From Azorinus chamasolen (lineage: Eukaryota > Mollusca > Bivalvia > Cardiida > Solecurtidae), in the NCBI GenBank assembly GCA_963576725.1, contig OY755252.1, positions 28,278,078 through 28,342,077 of the forward strand: a DNA stretch of 64,000 bases, in the 5' to 3' direction. The stretch's first letter is position 1, and every line of letters starts with the position of its first letter. A program made the position numbers and the translations under genes. Positions 55,722-64,000 of this stretch are shown here, piece after piece. The notes under the pieces are model-generated. The model worked only from the letters and a program-made list of their open reading frames with translations, was not told the origin of the DNA and searched no databases.

Positions 55722-55958
55722 ATACTTCCTTTCCCTATAGCTACGCGTTTGCAACATATTTGGAGCAGTCTGATCAGGGTCTGCTCTATTTGCGTACGAA
55801 ATCATATAAAGTGCAATATTTTTACCATGGCATCAACTGCAGAATCAGACCTATATCATTACGTAAATCTTGATCAGGCGGCCTTTATTGGATCCGTCTG
55901 ATCTGGGTCTACTCTGTTTGTAAAGGCGAGAATATGTATTTATATCGGGGAAATGGTT
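55722..55958. mobile_element. Family A-like MITE with two partial cores
   Basis: CTTTCCCTATAGCTACGCG at the left, a first GGAGCAGTCTGATCAGGGTC arm near 55763, and a second GATCCGTCTGATCTGGGTC arm near 55895. It ends ATCGGGGAAATGGTTCA. Confidence 0.6.
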
Positions 55959-56132
55959 CAGTTTATACCATTGTCCCTGATAACGTTTATGTTTTCTGTC
56001 TTAGGTTTAACCGTCAATTCGCAGGAATCGACTACATAAAAATGTAAATAGTGTAGACTCAGATCAATGGACGTCTAAAGGTGCCCCGAGATCAGTGTCT
56101 GCATTGTCTATTATACACAATATTTAGTGCAT

Positions 56133-56318
56133 TTAACCCTTTCCCTGTTCTAGAAAATAGTTATAATGCAATATGGAAGGTGTAACACTGTAGCCACTTT
56201 AGAAAGTAAAATACACAGATCTAATCAAATGACCAGACCCTGATCAGACGTTTAATCTTGGTCTACTCAGTTTGAAAATGAAAATGCGTTTATATGAGGT
56301 AAGGGGGGGGGGGGGCAG
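56133..56318. mobile_element. Family A MITE ending in poly-G
   Basis: TTAACCCTTTCCCTGTTCTA (56133), core arm GACCAGACCCTGATCAGACG near 56231, and ATATGAGGTAAGG followed by about 12 G. The G run replaces the expected GGGTTAA. Confidence 0.65.
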
Positions 56319-56451
56319 TCTTAGTTTTTTTCAGCAGGTTAAGTGTTAATTATTTCTTCTTTCAGGTGTGAGCTCTGTTAACACTGTTTTGCAATTACCT
56401 GAGCGTTGAACGCACGATGTGTTTGCCGTTTTGATCTCGATTTATTCCACA

Positions 56452-56682
56452 GTTAGCCCTATGCACATTCATGTGAGAAAAAACGTATGGATATCAATTA
56501 GTTGTGTTTTATGATATCCTCGAGCACAAGAAAATTCGTACCATGACAGAAGCTGCAGAATCAGATTTCCCTTATAAACAGAGTATAGATCCATATCAGA
56601 CGGCTCAAACAGAAGCCGTGTTATCTGGGTCTATCCTGTCTCCAGAGGCGTGAGAGAGCGTTTCTATCAAGGAAAGGATAAC
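56452..56682. mobile_element. Family A MITE, decayed
   Basis: TAGCCCTATGCACATTCATG, GAAGCTGCAGAATCAGATTT, AAACAGAGTATAGATCC and a right end ATCAAGGAAAGGATAAC. Confidence 0.6.
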
Positions 56683-56699
56683 AGGGCAAGCATGGCAAA

Positions 56700-57300
56700 T
56701 TATGTCTGATCTACCTCTGACCTATGCCACATTTTGCTTTATTTCTGATTCTTGCAGGACAGCCAGTGACCAGGTGACAATCAGTTTGGATCCTGATGTG
56801 ACATCCAGTTTTATTCGGTGTTTCAGTTCGTGCCAAGCTGTATGCAAAATGACTGCATATTGCTCTTGGCATGAGAAGTGTCAGCAGCATGGTAATTGGT
56901 TCGGTTTTGTTGCAAGTTTGACAGTGATTAGTTTAATTATTAACACAGAATGTATACAACCGTGATTAACGAGTGATAATCTACAGCTAACTATACGACA
57001 AGATCACGCAAAAGAACCTCACGTAAAATGTAAGTTATGGTTCAATTGAAAACGGTGTGTAGGTGGGAGAAAAAGGACGTATGTACTCAAAGAACTCATG
57101 CAAGATGAGTGAGATCGGTTTAAGGAGTAAGGGTTACTAGGTGTGTTTTCAACATAGATTTGTACGACGACAACATTAAAAACCTTGTGTAAGATATTGC
57201 TCAAGTGAAAACGTGTGTTTTGTTGTTTGTTAATAAGTTTCAATATTGTAGCTCAACATACATATATATATGATACAAATACATGTCCTTTAGGATCCGT
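56700..57300. other. Spacer with a G-like arm
   Basis: AATCAGTTTGGATCCTGATG near 56780 is a single G-type arm. The 87-residue frame (56702-56965) has no recognisable domain. Confidence 0.4.
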
Positions 57301-57309
57301 CCGCTGTTT

Positions 57310-57460
57310 GTTTTTGAAATCATATAAATCTGATTATCAAGTATTTACCAAGTATAAGCCGTGTGTCGCCCATGTGTAATTATATATATTAAGCTAATTA
57401 GTATGCATAGAATACATACATTATTTGTTACATCAATATTCATAGAGTAATTGGGTTAAG
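57310..57460. mobile_element. Family A MITE fragment (reverse)
   Basis: ATCATATAAATCTGATTATC, then TTATTTGTTACATCAATATT and ATAGAGTAATTGGGTTAA at the right end near 57456. Confidence 0.5.
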
Positions 57461-57754
57461 ATAATGTCAATTGTACCAAATATGCACGTGCTTATTATGA
57501 GGAATCCAATGGCGGTATTCCTTTTTATGTCATTACTTTTATGAGAGCATTTGCAAATTTACGTGCAAACCTGTGAAGTGACTCACTTAAATATGCAAAT
57601 GTGAAGGGAATTCCGAATGACAGTAAGCGATTAATGAATCTTCCGAACATTATTAGCTTCTTAACCCAAGTCGATATTATTAGAGCTGGCAGGAGAGTAT
57701 ACTAGTGCAACAAACAAATTTGAATTCTTATTAACAATGGCTGTTTACTAATCC

Positions 57755-57925
57755 TATTTCAGTACGCATGTCTACGCCTTTGCTATCAGAGTATACCCAG
57801 ATCAGACGGTTTCTGTAGGAGCCATCTGACCAGGGTCTGCTCTTCATGCTTATGGTATAAGTCTACAGTCTCTTCCGTGGCAACACAATCCTGTCTTCAT
57901 GTGCTATTATAGCAACTTATCTAAT
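57755..57925. mobile_element. Family A MITE fragment
   Basis: TACGCCTTTGCTATCAGAGT, core CAGATCAGACGGTTTCTGTA with GGAGCCATCTGACCAGGGTC, then GTCTACAGTCTCTTCC. No terminal TTAACCC remains. Confidence 0.55.
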
Positions 57926-58074
57926 TCTTTATATCTTCTACGAATCGTATGCAGAAAAAATCGTCCTAATCGATCTCTTTTTTGATAACCGCTTATATCT
58001 GGTTCTACTGTACACATAAACATTGTGAAAGGGCTGAGTCCAATTTTACATATTTAATTTGGATTTTGATAATG

Positions 58075-58165
58075 TACTGTTAAGTGACAGGCGGTGCAGA
58101 CCCTGATTAAAGGAGACTCTGTCGGAGCCCTATGATCGGGGTCTATACTGTCTACACAATGTAAG
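58075..58165. repeat. A-like hairpin core
   Basis: GTGCAGACCCTGATTAAAGG and CCCTATGATCGGGGTCTATA form imperfect arms near 58093-58150. Confidence 0.45.
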
Positions 58166-59755
58166 TGATTCTGAAAATGTTGACATTTGCGTAGAAAAGT
58201 TTGAAAGAGATTAAGGACGTTTTAGATACACATGCTCCTCTCAAAGAGAAAAAACAAACTTTGTCGTGCACCCAAACCATGGTTTACAAATGATACACCT
58301 CAGCTAAAGCGAAAAGCGCGCAAATCTGAGCGTCGTTGGAAAAACATAACGAACCCGAGCAGTTTTAATACTTTTAAGCAGGAAGGAATGAATACAGTTG
58401 TCAATTAAAAAGGAAAACGTCAGTGATCGTTGGGGTGACTCTAAAAGGTTGTATCAATATGTATCTGACTTGACAAGAATTAAATCCAACATTCCAATGC
58501 CTCTTAGCGAAAGTGAGATTACCGTCAGTGAAAACTTTGCCAATTATTTGAACAATATACATAACATTTGTAAATACATGTAATTCTTTTAAAACCTTTG
58601 AGCCCATTCAGAAAGACGTTGTACAGTTTACTGAATTTGAAGACATGAGTCAAGAAGAAATTAGAAAATTGATAAACGAGCTCAAGAAAAATCATGTTCT
58701 GCCTACAAAGATTCTAAAATTGTTTTTAGATTACCTATTACCTGTAATCACAAAGTTAATTAACACTTCATTAAAACATGTTGTTTTCCCATCGAAATGG
58801 AAGTTGTTATAAGCCTAAGAAAGTGGGATTGGAACTATATCTGTCAAATTATAGACCCGTAAGCAATCTTTCATTCCTGTCAAAACTTATTGATAACGCT
58901 GCATTGTTAAGTCTTAACATCCATGTAAATGACCATGACCTTCTGCCCAAAAATCAATCGGTTTACAGACGATTTCACACTTGCGAATCTGCCTTATTGA
59001 GCCTTGTTCATGACCTACTTGAGGCTATGGAGAACCAGAATGTTCGCAAGAGTCAATATGGAGTTTGATGTATTGCTCTGACTCCTACTCTTACGACTAA
59101 GAAGCTGTCGCGTGGATATAAATTCGTAACAATCACAACCTCGTATGTTGGAGTGCAGTGTTCCCCACGGCCGTTGCCTTGGTCCGTGGCTCTACATTGC
59201 TTACGCAGGATGTAATCCCTCTATCTATCTCAGTATACAGTTTCGCTGAAGACCATAATGCTAGTAAACGCTTTAAACATACCTCGAATATTGATATACA
59301 AGCTGCTCAAAGCCTTGAAGAAAGTGCCATAACGAATTAACGATCAATAACTGGATGAACGAAAACAAACTTAAACTGATCACTTAAAAAACTGAATTCA
59401 TCATTGTTGGAAGTAAACAGCAGCTAAACAAATGTACTACATATTCAATTCGTATCACATGAGATGTTGTTGAATCGGAAATGTGAATTAGATACATAGG
59501 CGCTTTTCTCAATGAATCATTGACCTACAAAGAACACGTGAAAAGAAAGTGTCCGTTGCCATGTTTAACTACTATAGAATAGAATGCATTAGGAATTACT
59601 TGACAAAAGAATATGCCGATATTATAGTTCTCGCACTAGTGATCTCTCATTTAAATTATTGTAAAGTCCTCCTATACGGAATTGCACAATGTGATATAGA
59701 TAAAACGCAGCGAATCCAAAATATGTGCGCTAAACTCGTTTTGAATAAGAAATGA
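58165..59755 (+). pseudogene. Decayed LINE ORF2: linker and reverse transcriptase, part 1
   Basis: Plus-strand fragments follow a CR1/L2-like ORF2. They are VLDTHAPLKE and KPWFTNDTPQLKRKARKSER (58220-58340), the 61-residue stretch 58398-58583, NYRPVSNLSFLSKLI (58850-58895) and LLPKNQSVYRRFHTCESALL (58941-59000). After a gap come SVPHGRCLGPWLYIAY (motif B, near 59160), FAEDHNASKRF (motif C, near 59245) and GIAQCDIDKTQRIQNMCAKL (59683-59742). Motif C has FAED in place of the usual FADD/YADD. The stretch that should hold motif A is missing near 59065-59095. The element is dead. Confidence 0.85.
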
Positions 59756-60395
59756 TCAGCTCCAACAATCTCTTAAATATGGAAAAATAGTCAAACAGGG
59801 AGAGCCACACACGAAATGACACCGCACCAAACACCATCTAACAAGAAACGGTAAAGCCACAAGACAAAACATGACAGGACGCATATCAAGACGAAACACA
59901 TTAAACATTAAGCATATTAAACAACAAAATTGACCGTAGGCTGAAAGCAGGAGTGCCGCCTTGGAACGGCCAGCAGCCAAAAAAAAGGGCTACTGGGGGA
60001 CTTAAACCTGGTTTACGGGTACCCAACCTCGTCCTTATCCCACTTTCACCAAAGTCAAAATGTAAATAAAATTCCCCCTCCAGACAACTCCACAACATGC
60101 ATAACGATGTCTGCCAAAATGAAAATGATTTGAAAATAAACGTTAGAGGTAAACGAGCGACGTCATCATGTAAATGACATCATAATTTAAAAGTACGGGA
60201 AAACTATTTGAAACACTTCTACACCGACATTTAATAAAAGATAAATCGCAAGAAGATACAATTACTAGTGGATATTAAGCATGCACAACTGTTTTGTTTG
60301 AAAAAGAATAAACTTGACATCGTAGACATGTACTCGATGACTATTCAGGTCAGAGCAGCTGTGGAGAAGTCATTTGGGGTACGACAGAACTGGCA
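59756..60395 (-). repeat. Insertion containing an RT-retroelement 3' module
   Basis: This block separates MCAKLVLNK from HWIPIKARITFEILTHMYSC of the LINE. On the minus strand it contains GTTGGGTACCCGTAAACC, a TTTAAGTCCCCCAGTAG-like segment and CTGGCCGTTCCAAGGCGGC, like the modules at 21.3 and 25.9 kb. The exact right boundary is uncertain. Frames of 65-74 residues inside it are chance. Confidence 0.6.
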
Positions 60396-60960
60396 AAATA
60401 CAAATATCTAATTTACATTGGATACCTATCAAGGCAAGGATCACTTTTGAGATATTGACACACATGTACAGCTGCTCTCTGAACCACGCGCCCGTTTATC
60501 TGTCAGAACTTCATTAGAAGCCAGCACCAACACGCAGTCTCAGATCGGCAGACAAAGCTCCAGAGATGCATGATGTGCCTTTTGACTAAAGAAAGACATT
60601 TAATGATAGAAGTTTTTGGGACAGTTTGTCCCAGACTTTGGAATGGGCTTACTAGCAAGATTAAAAGAGCAGAACATTTTGAATCTTTAACATAAAGTTA
60701 AAAACGCATTATTTCAGACACTCTGACTAACTTTTTAATATGTCTTAGAAATTGTCCGTGTGTTTTAGTTGTATAAAGTAATTCATATAAAGTCTGGATT
60801 TAAGTATATGGTATCAGTTTTTGAACCATCATTTGATGGATATTAGTTTTTATGTTTTCTTAAATGTATATTTGTGTATTATATGTTCCCTTTCGATTTT
60901 TATTTCTGTCTGATTTTATTTTTGCCAATGAACAGCGCCATTAAATGCATTTTTTTTCAA
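60396..60960 (+). pseudogene. Decayed LINE ORF2 C-terminus and 3' end, part 2
   Basis: Plus-strand fragments PIKARITFEILTHMYSC (60420-60470), LNHAPVYLSEL (60478-60510), SFWDSLSQTLWNGL-like (60610-60655) and KLKTHYFRHSD (60695-60728) are the C-terminal sequence expected after part 1. The 3' end GAACAGCGCCATTAAATGCA (60932-60951) plus a T-run resembles short-tailed L2/CR1 ends. Confidence 0.78.
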
Positions 60961-62175
60961 AAATAGGCGTTTACCCAAAGTTTCAAATTTCAAGAATCCT
61001 TCACATGTACACTGTAAACGACTTCTATCTATGGAGTGTTACGTTTTATTTATGAGATTATCCACCTGCTGCAGGTTTGACTGTAGTTTATTTTATGACA
61101 AACATTACGACCTAGTTGACATATATATTTACACACACACACATATATATAGCTCCCTTCTATGTTTCGCACATTTCGTTGGGAAGGAATTTGTAAATTA
61201 CAGCGATGCCTCTTTTAGGCTGATCGTCTGATCTGGATCAAAACTGTTGTCAATGTCTGTCAGTTTACTCATGTCGTCTGTGTTTCACGTTTTGTTACAG
61301 CAAAACCTGTATTAAGCAGGCAATCGATGAAGAAGTTTCGAAGTCTCACAATGCAGTTAACTGCTTAGGGCGGAACATGTGTGATACAGGACGCTCCTGA
61401 ATAAGATTCATATTCCATCTTATTTTGAGTGTCTTTAACACAGTTTTCACTGTATTTACCTCGTTTTCGACCGTTTGATAATCATACCTGTATTATAGCT
61501 CTTGTTTTCGTTTCGATGGAGAGTATATATGGGTGAATGGAATTTCATCTCCTGTAGGTATATGTTGTTTTATCTATTAAAGGCAGATATTGGATGTTGA
61601 TATTGAAATTTTACATTAAAATTACTCAATCAATTCACGATACGCATTTATTCTTTTAAATTTGATTATAAATTCTAGATATCAGTATTAGACTGTATAA
61701 TGCTATATCGTCAAAGCTGTAAGAGCGGGACAGTCTGACATTCTGGCGGGAAACTATTTTGTCTCACTGAATGTAAAGCCTAGGCACACATCAATGAGTT
61801 CAACTCTGAATTTTCAAAACGGTATACTCGGGGACAACCAGACAAAAATCAAAACAATGTGCTATGACAAACAGTTCAGATCCTGATGGTAGGACCTTTG
61901 TAGCAGCCCTCTCATCTGAATCTGTACTGTTGGCAAATGACATTTGGACACCTTTCACGCACGTAATTGGTTATTGAGACACACATTGATAGTCTTTCAA
62001 TTTGTAACAAGGTGAAGACACCATAAAGTATACACTTGTTTGGTGAGAGAAGTTAAATATTATACAACCATCTACAATCGATCCAATGTGCTAATCAGTG
62101 AGGAGATGCTGCGTTATCTTGACAGACATGATGCTAGTGCTATTGTGTTTAATATTATGAAACTGGAATTCATTA
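60961..62175. other. Spacer, no gene seen
   Basis: A TA/CA microsatellite occurs at 61118-61150. A decayed hairpin core (ACAAACAGTTCAGATCCTGA, with TCTCATCTGAATCTGTACTG) lies near 61868-61930. TTACAGCAAAACCTGTATTA near 61297 may be a family E end. Confidence 0.45.
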
Positions 62176-62199
62176 TCACAGTTTGTTTTGGTTAGTGTT

Positions 62200-62407
62200 T
62201 GAAGGACATTCCTTTATTACAAACAATAACGGGAGGGTACGACAAAAACGAAATAGTACAGATATCCGACGTTCTCCTTCCATTTCTGGATTTAAGAGGT
62301 CGCCTTCATAGAGTACTAAACCTTTCTTGTCGGCGTACATGCAAAGAGGCCAGCGTGATTGCCAACTGCAAAAGGGTTGACAACCAAACATGCAGTATGT
62401 TGTAGTA
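62200..62407 (-). pseudogene. 3' continuation of the RT ORF, out of frame, and 3' sequence
   Basis: Just downstream of the RT stop, another frame reads KKGYDPVVLQHTACLVVN. This looks like the natural C-terminus, reached by a single-base slip in the AAAAAGGG run near 62425. Further on, AAATCCAGAAATGGAAGGAG and GTCGGATATCTGTACTATTT (complement, 62300-62250) recur at 35177-35225. A 71-residue frame 62176-62391 covers the same region. Confidence 0.6.
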
Positions 62408-63226
62408 CTACAGGATCATATCCCTTTTTAATGATTTTTTAACATATTTGATGAACAAAGTGAGAAAATGGGTATGTCCAATAATTTTTTGAAGTTTGTA
62501 AATCACATCACCATAAAATTCCGGATGTGAAATACCGTGTCGCAGAAGCGCCTTGAGATTACATTGGTACTTGCCAATAAGCGAGAGATTTCGATAGTAA
62601 AATTTAGAGAAAGTTTTTTTTAGTTTATGGTATCTATATCCTTGCTTAAGCAGTTTTTCAGTTAAAATGAGATTTCGACTGTTAAAATCGTCAATAGATG
62701 AACAAGCTCTAGCAAAACGAATAAGTTGAGATATATAAACCCCGTAAGATAGAGCACGGGGAACATCTCCGTCAAGATGAGGAAAATTTACAATATTAAA
62801 ATCAAAATCATCTCTTTTGTCATATATTTTAGAAGAAATCATTCCATTATCAATTTTAAGGTATAGATCAAGAAACGCTGCATAATTGTCGGACGGGTTA
62901 GCTTTATTCAATTTGAGTTCTTTAGGATAAATTGTAGGAATTAGAGCATCAAAGAAAGGGTTATCTAAGTTAAAAATATCATCCAAATATCGACAAGTTT
63001 CATTGAAGGTTTTTATAACATCTTCTTGTGATTGAGGATTCAAACTCAACATGAAATCTCTCTCATAGCAGTACAAAAACAAATCTGCGACAACTGGTGC
63101 ACAATTCGTACCCATAGGAATACCAATTACCTGACGATATATGGCATTCCCATAACGTACAAATATGTTATCCAAAAGAAAAGTTAGCCATTGTGAAACA
63201 TTTTTGTTATAGTTGTTGTAAAACAA
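62408..63226 (-). CDS. 5'-truncated retroelement reverse transcriptase (Penelope-like, tentative)
   Basis: The longest ORF in the window, 272 residues. Residues 34-49 (IGIPMGTNCAPVVADL) fit RT motif B and residues 80-86 (CRYLDDI) motif C with the catalytic YLDD. Later conserved-looking blocks are FLDLYLKIDNG, SKIYDKRDDFDFNIVNFPHL, YGVYISQLIRFARACSS and SHPEFYGDVIYKLQKIIG. The N-terminal palm, including motif A, is absent: upstream of 63230 the frame no longer resembles RT. The ATG is therefore only the first Met after a 5' truncation. A frameshift near 62425 cuts the C-terminus. I place it near Penelope-like elements by motif style only; no GIY-YIG domain is seen. Relics of the same family lie at 27.9 and 37.3 kb. 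Confidence 0.85.
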   Translation of the reverse strand: MFYNNYNKNVSQWLTFLLDNIFVRYGNAIYRQVIGIPMGTNCAPVVADLFLYCYERDFMLSLNPQSQEDVIKTFNETCRYLDDIFNLDNPFFDALIPTIYPKELKLNKANPSDNYAAFLDLYLKIDNGMISSKIYDKRDDFDFNIVNFPHLDGDVPRALSYGVYISQLIRFARACSSIDDFNSRNLILTEKLLKQGYRYHKLKKTFSKFYYRNLSLIGKYQCNLKALLRHGISHPEFYGDVIYKLQKIIGHTHFLTLFIKYVKKSLKRDMIL

Positions 63227-63450
63227 TGTAAATTATTCAAATATACAGCAACAGAACCCGATACGTGCCAAAGGTCTTATTCTGCTCTGATGCTGCAAAT
63301 TCTGTCAAAGTGCGTGTGCACGTACCGACTGGCTCCGAAACCTCCTCTTTTAAAAAGACAATCAACGCCCAATGCGATTCCTATTTTATTTATACACATG
63401 CACAGTACACGTACCTGTAAAATGTAGTATAGCCGCTCATTTCAACGTCC
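63227..63450. other. Spacer between RT element and tandem element
   Basis: No coding sequence or shared repeat recognised. Confidence 0.4.
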
Positions 63451-63451
63451 T

Positions 63452-64000
63452 TTTTATACGCCCGAAGGGTCGTATTATGTTATGGTCTCCATCGTCTGGC
63501 CGTCTGGCTGGGTGTCCGTCTGTCCGTCTGTCTGTCCGTCCGTCCGTCCGTTAGCAAATTCGTGTCCTGGCTATAACTTACTCATTTTTTCTCCGATTTT
63601 CAAAATTCTTTCACACAAATGTTCAGTATCACTTGAAGGTGTGTCGCGTACAAAACCCAATTGTGAACTTTCAAGGTCAAGGTCACAAATAGGGCGTTAG
63701 CAATTTTCGTGTCCTTGCTAAAACTTACTCATCTTTTCACCAATTTTCAAAATTCTTTCACACGTATGTTCAGTATCACTTGAAGGTGTGTCGCGTACAA
63801 AACCCAATGGTGAACTTTCAAGGTCAAGGTCACAAATAGGGCGTTAGCAATTCTGTCCGTCCGTCCGTTAGCAAATTCGTGTCCTGGCTATAACTTACTC
63901 ATTTTTTCTCCGATTTTCAAAATTCTTTCACACAAATGTTCAGTATCACTTGAAGGTGTGTCGCGTACAAAACCCAATTGTGAACTTTCAAGGTCAAGGT
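63452..64000 (-). mobile_element. Pearl-like tandem element, running off the window
   Basis: Read on the minus strand, tandem units contain ACCTTGACCTTGAAAG and GTGATACTGAACAT. They are followed by a GGAC microsatellite (63520-63550) and a terminal small hairpin with GCGTATAAAA (63452-63461), the same end as at 9995-10004. Three units are visible, starting near 63551, 63697 and 63868; their period is about 146-171. A second GTCC microsatellite block lies at 63853-63866. Confidence 0.72.

Noticed and set aside
55521..55901. 126-residue plus-strand ORF as a gene
   Set aside because: It runs from spacer into a family A-like MITE and has no recognisable domain.

Overview
The window is AT-rich animal DNA with no intact host gene, no rRNA and no functional tRNA gene. 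Four things point to a bivalve mollusc, though no species can be named from sequence alone: dense small hairpin transposons, non-LTR retrotransposon relics, tRNA-derived SINEs, and 'pearl'-like elements (about 160-bp tandem repeats followed by GAAC/GGAC-type microsatellites, an architecture described in bivalves). Nearly all longer open reading frames are chance frames through repeats.

Layout. 1-2650: a decayed minus-strand LINE, split by a hairpin insertion. 3.2-20.5 kb: a dense field of palindromic miniature elements (MITEs), interrupted by a CGATC-rich island (7.77-8.2 kb) and a pearl-like tandem array (8.3-10.0 kb). 21.19-40.10 kb: a head-to-tail tandem duplication of about 9.5 kb (copy I 21193-30701, copy II 30702-40100). 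Its two copies differ by mobile-element insertion, repeat-unit number and small duplications or deletions. 40.1-58 kb: more MITEs, a long palindrome, a 56-bp minisatellite interrupted by a SINE, and single-copy AT-rich spacer. 58.2-61 kb: a broken plus-strand LINE interrupted by the 3' module of another retroelement. 62.2-63.2 kb: the largest ORF, a 5'-truncated reverse transcriptase on the minus strand. 63.45 kb to the end: another pearl-like element running off the window.

The MITEs fall into families that I name by letter. A, B, C, F, G, H and J are flanked by TTAA and begin CCC(T/A)T or close to it, as expected for non-autonomous piggyBac-type elements. A: TTAACCCTTTCCCTCATA. B: TTAACCCTTCGCTTGCT. 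C: TTAACCCATTTGCTCCCA. F: TTAACCCTTTCGGCGCC. G: TTAACCTTTAGCCTGCTA. H: TTAACCCATTTCCTCATA. J: TTAACCCTTATCATGCT. Family E has TA-flanked ACAGTAAAACC ends like pogo/Tigger elements. Family D is a full-length palindrome starting GGGTCCATGCTTATAAAA. K and L are plain dispersed repeats. A, B, C, F and G carry one related internal hairpin although the rest of their sequence is dissimilar.

The strongest result is internal proof of transposition. One family B element is absent from copy I and present in copy II at exactly one TTAA, with a duplicated TTAA. A second family B copy splits a family E element at a TTAA in the same way. In addition, sequence from at least three MITE families has expanded into tandem repeats, so the window shows MITEs turning into minisatellites.
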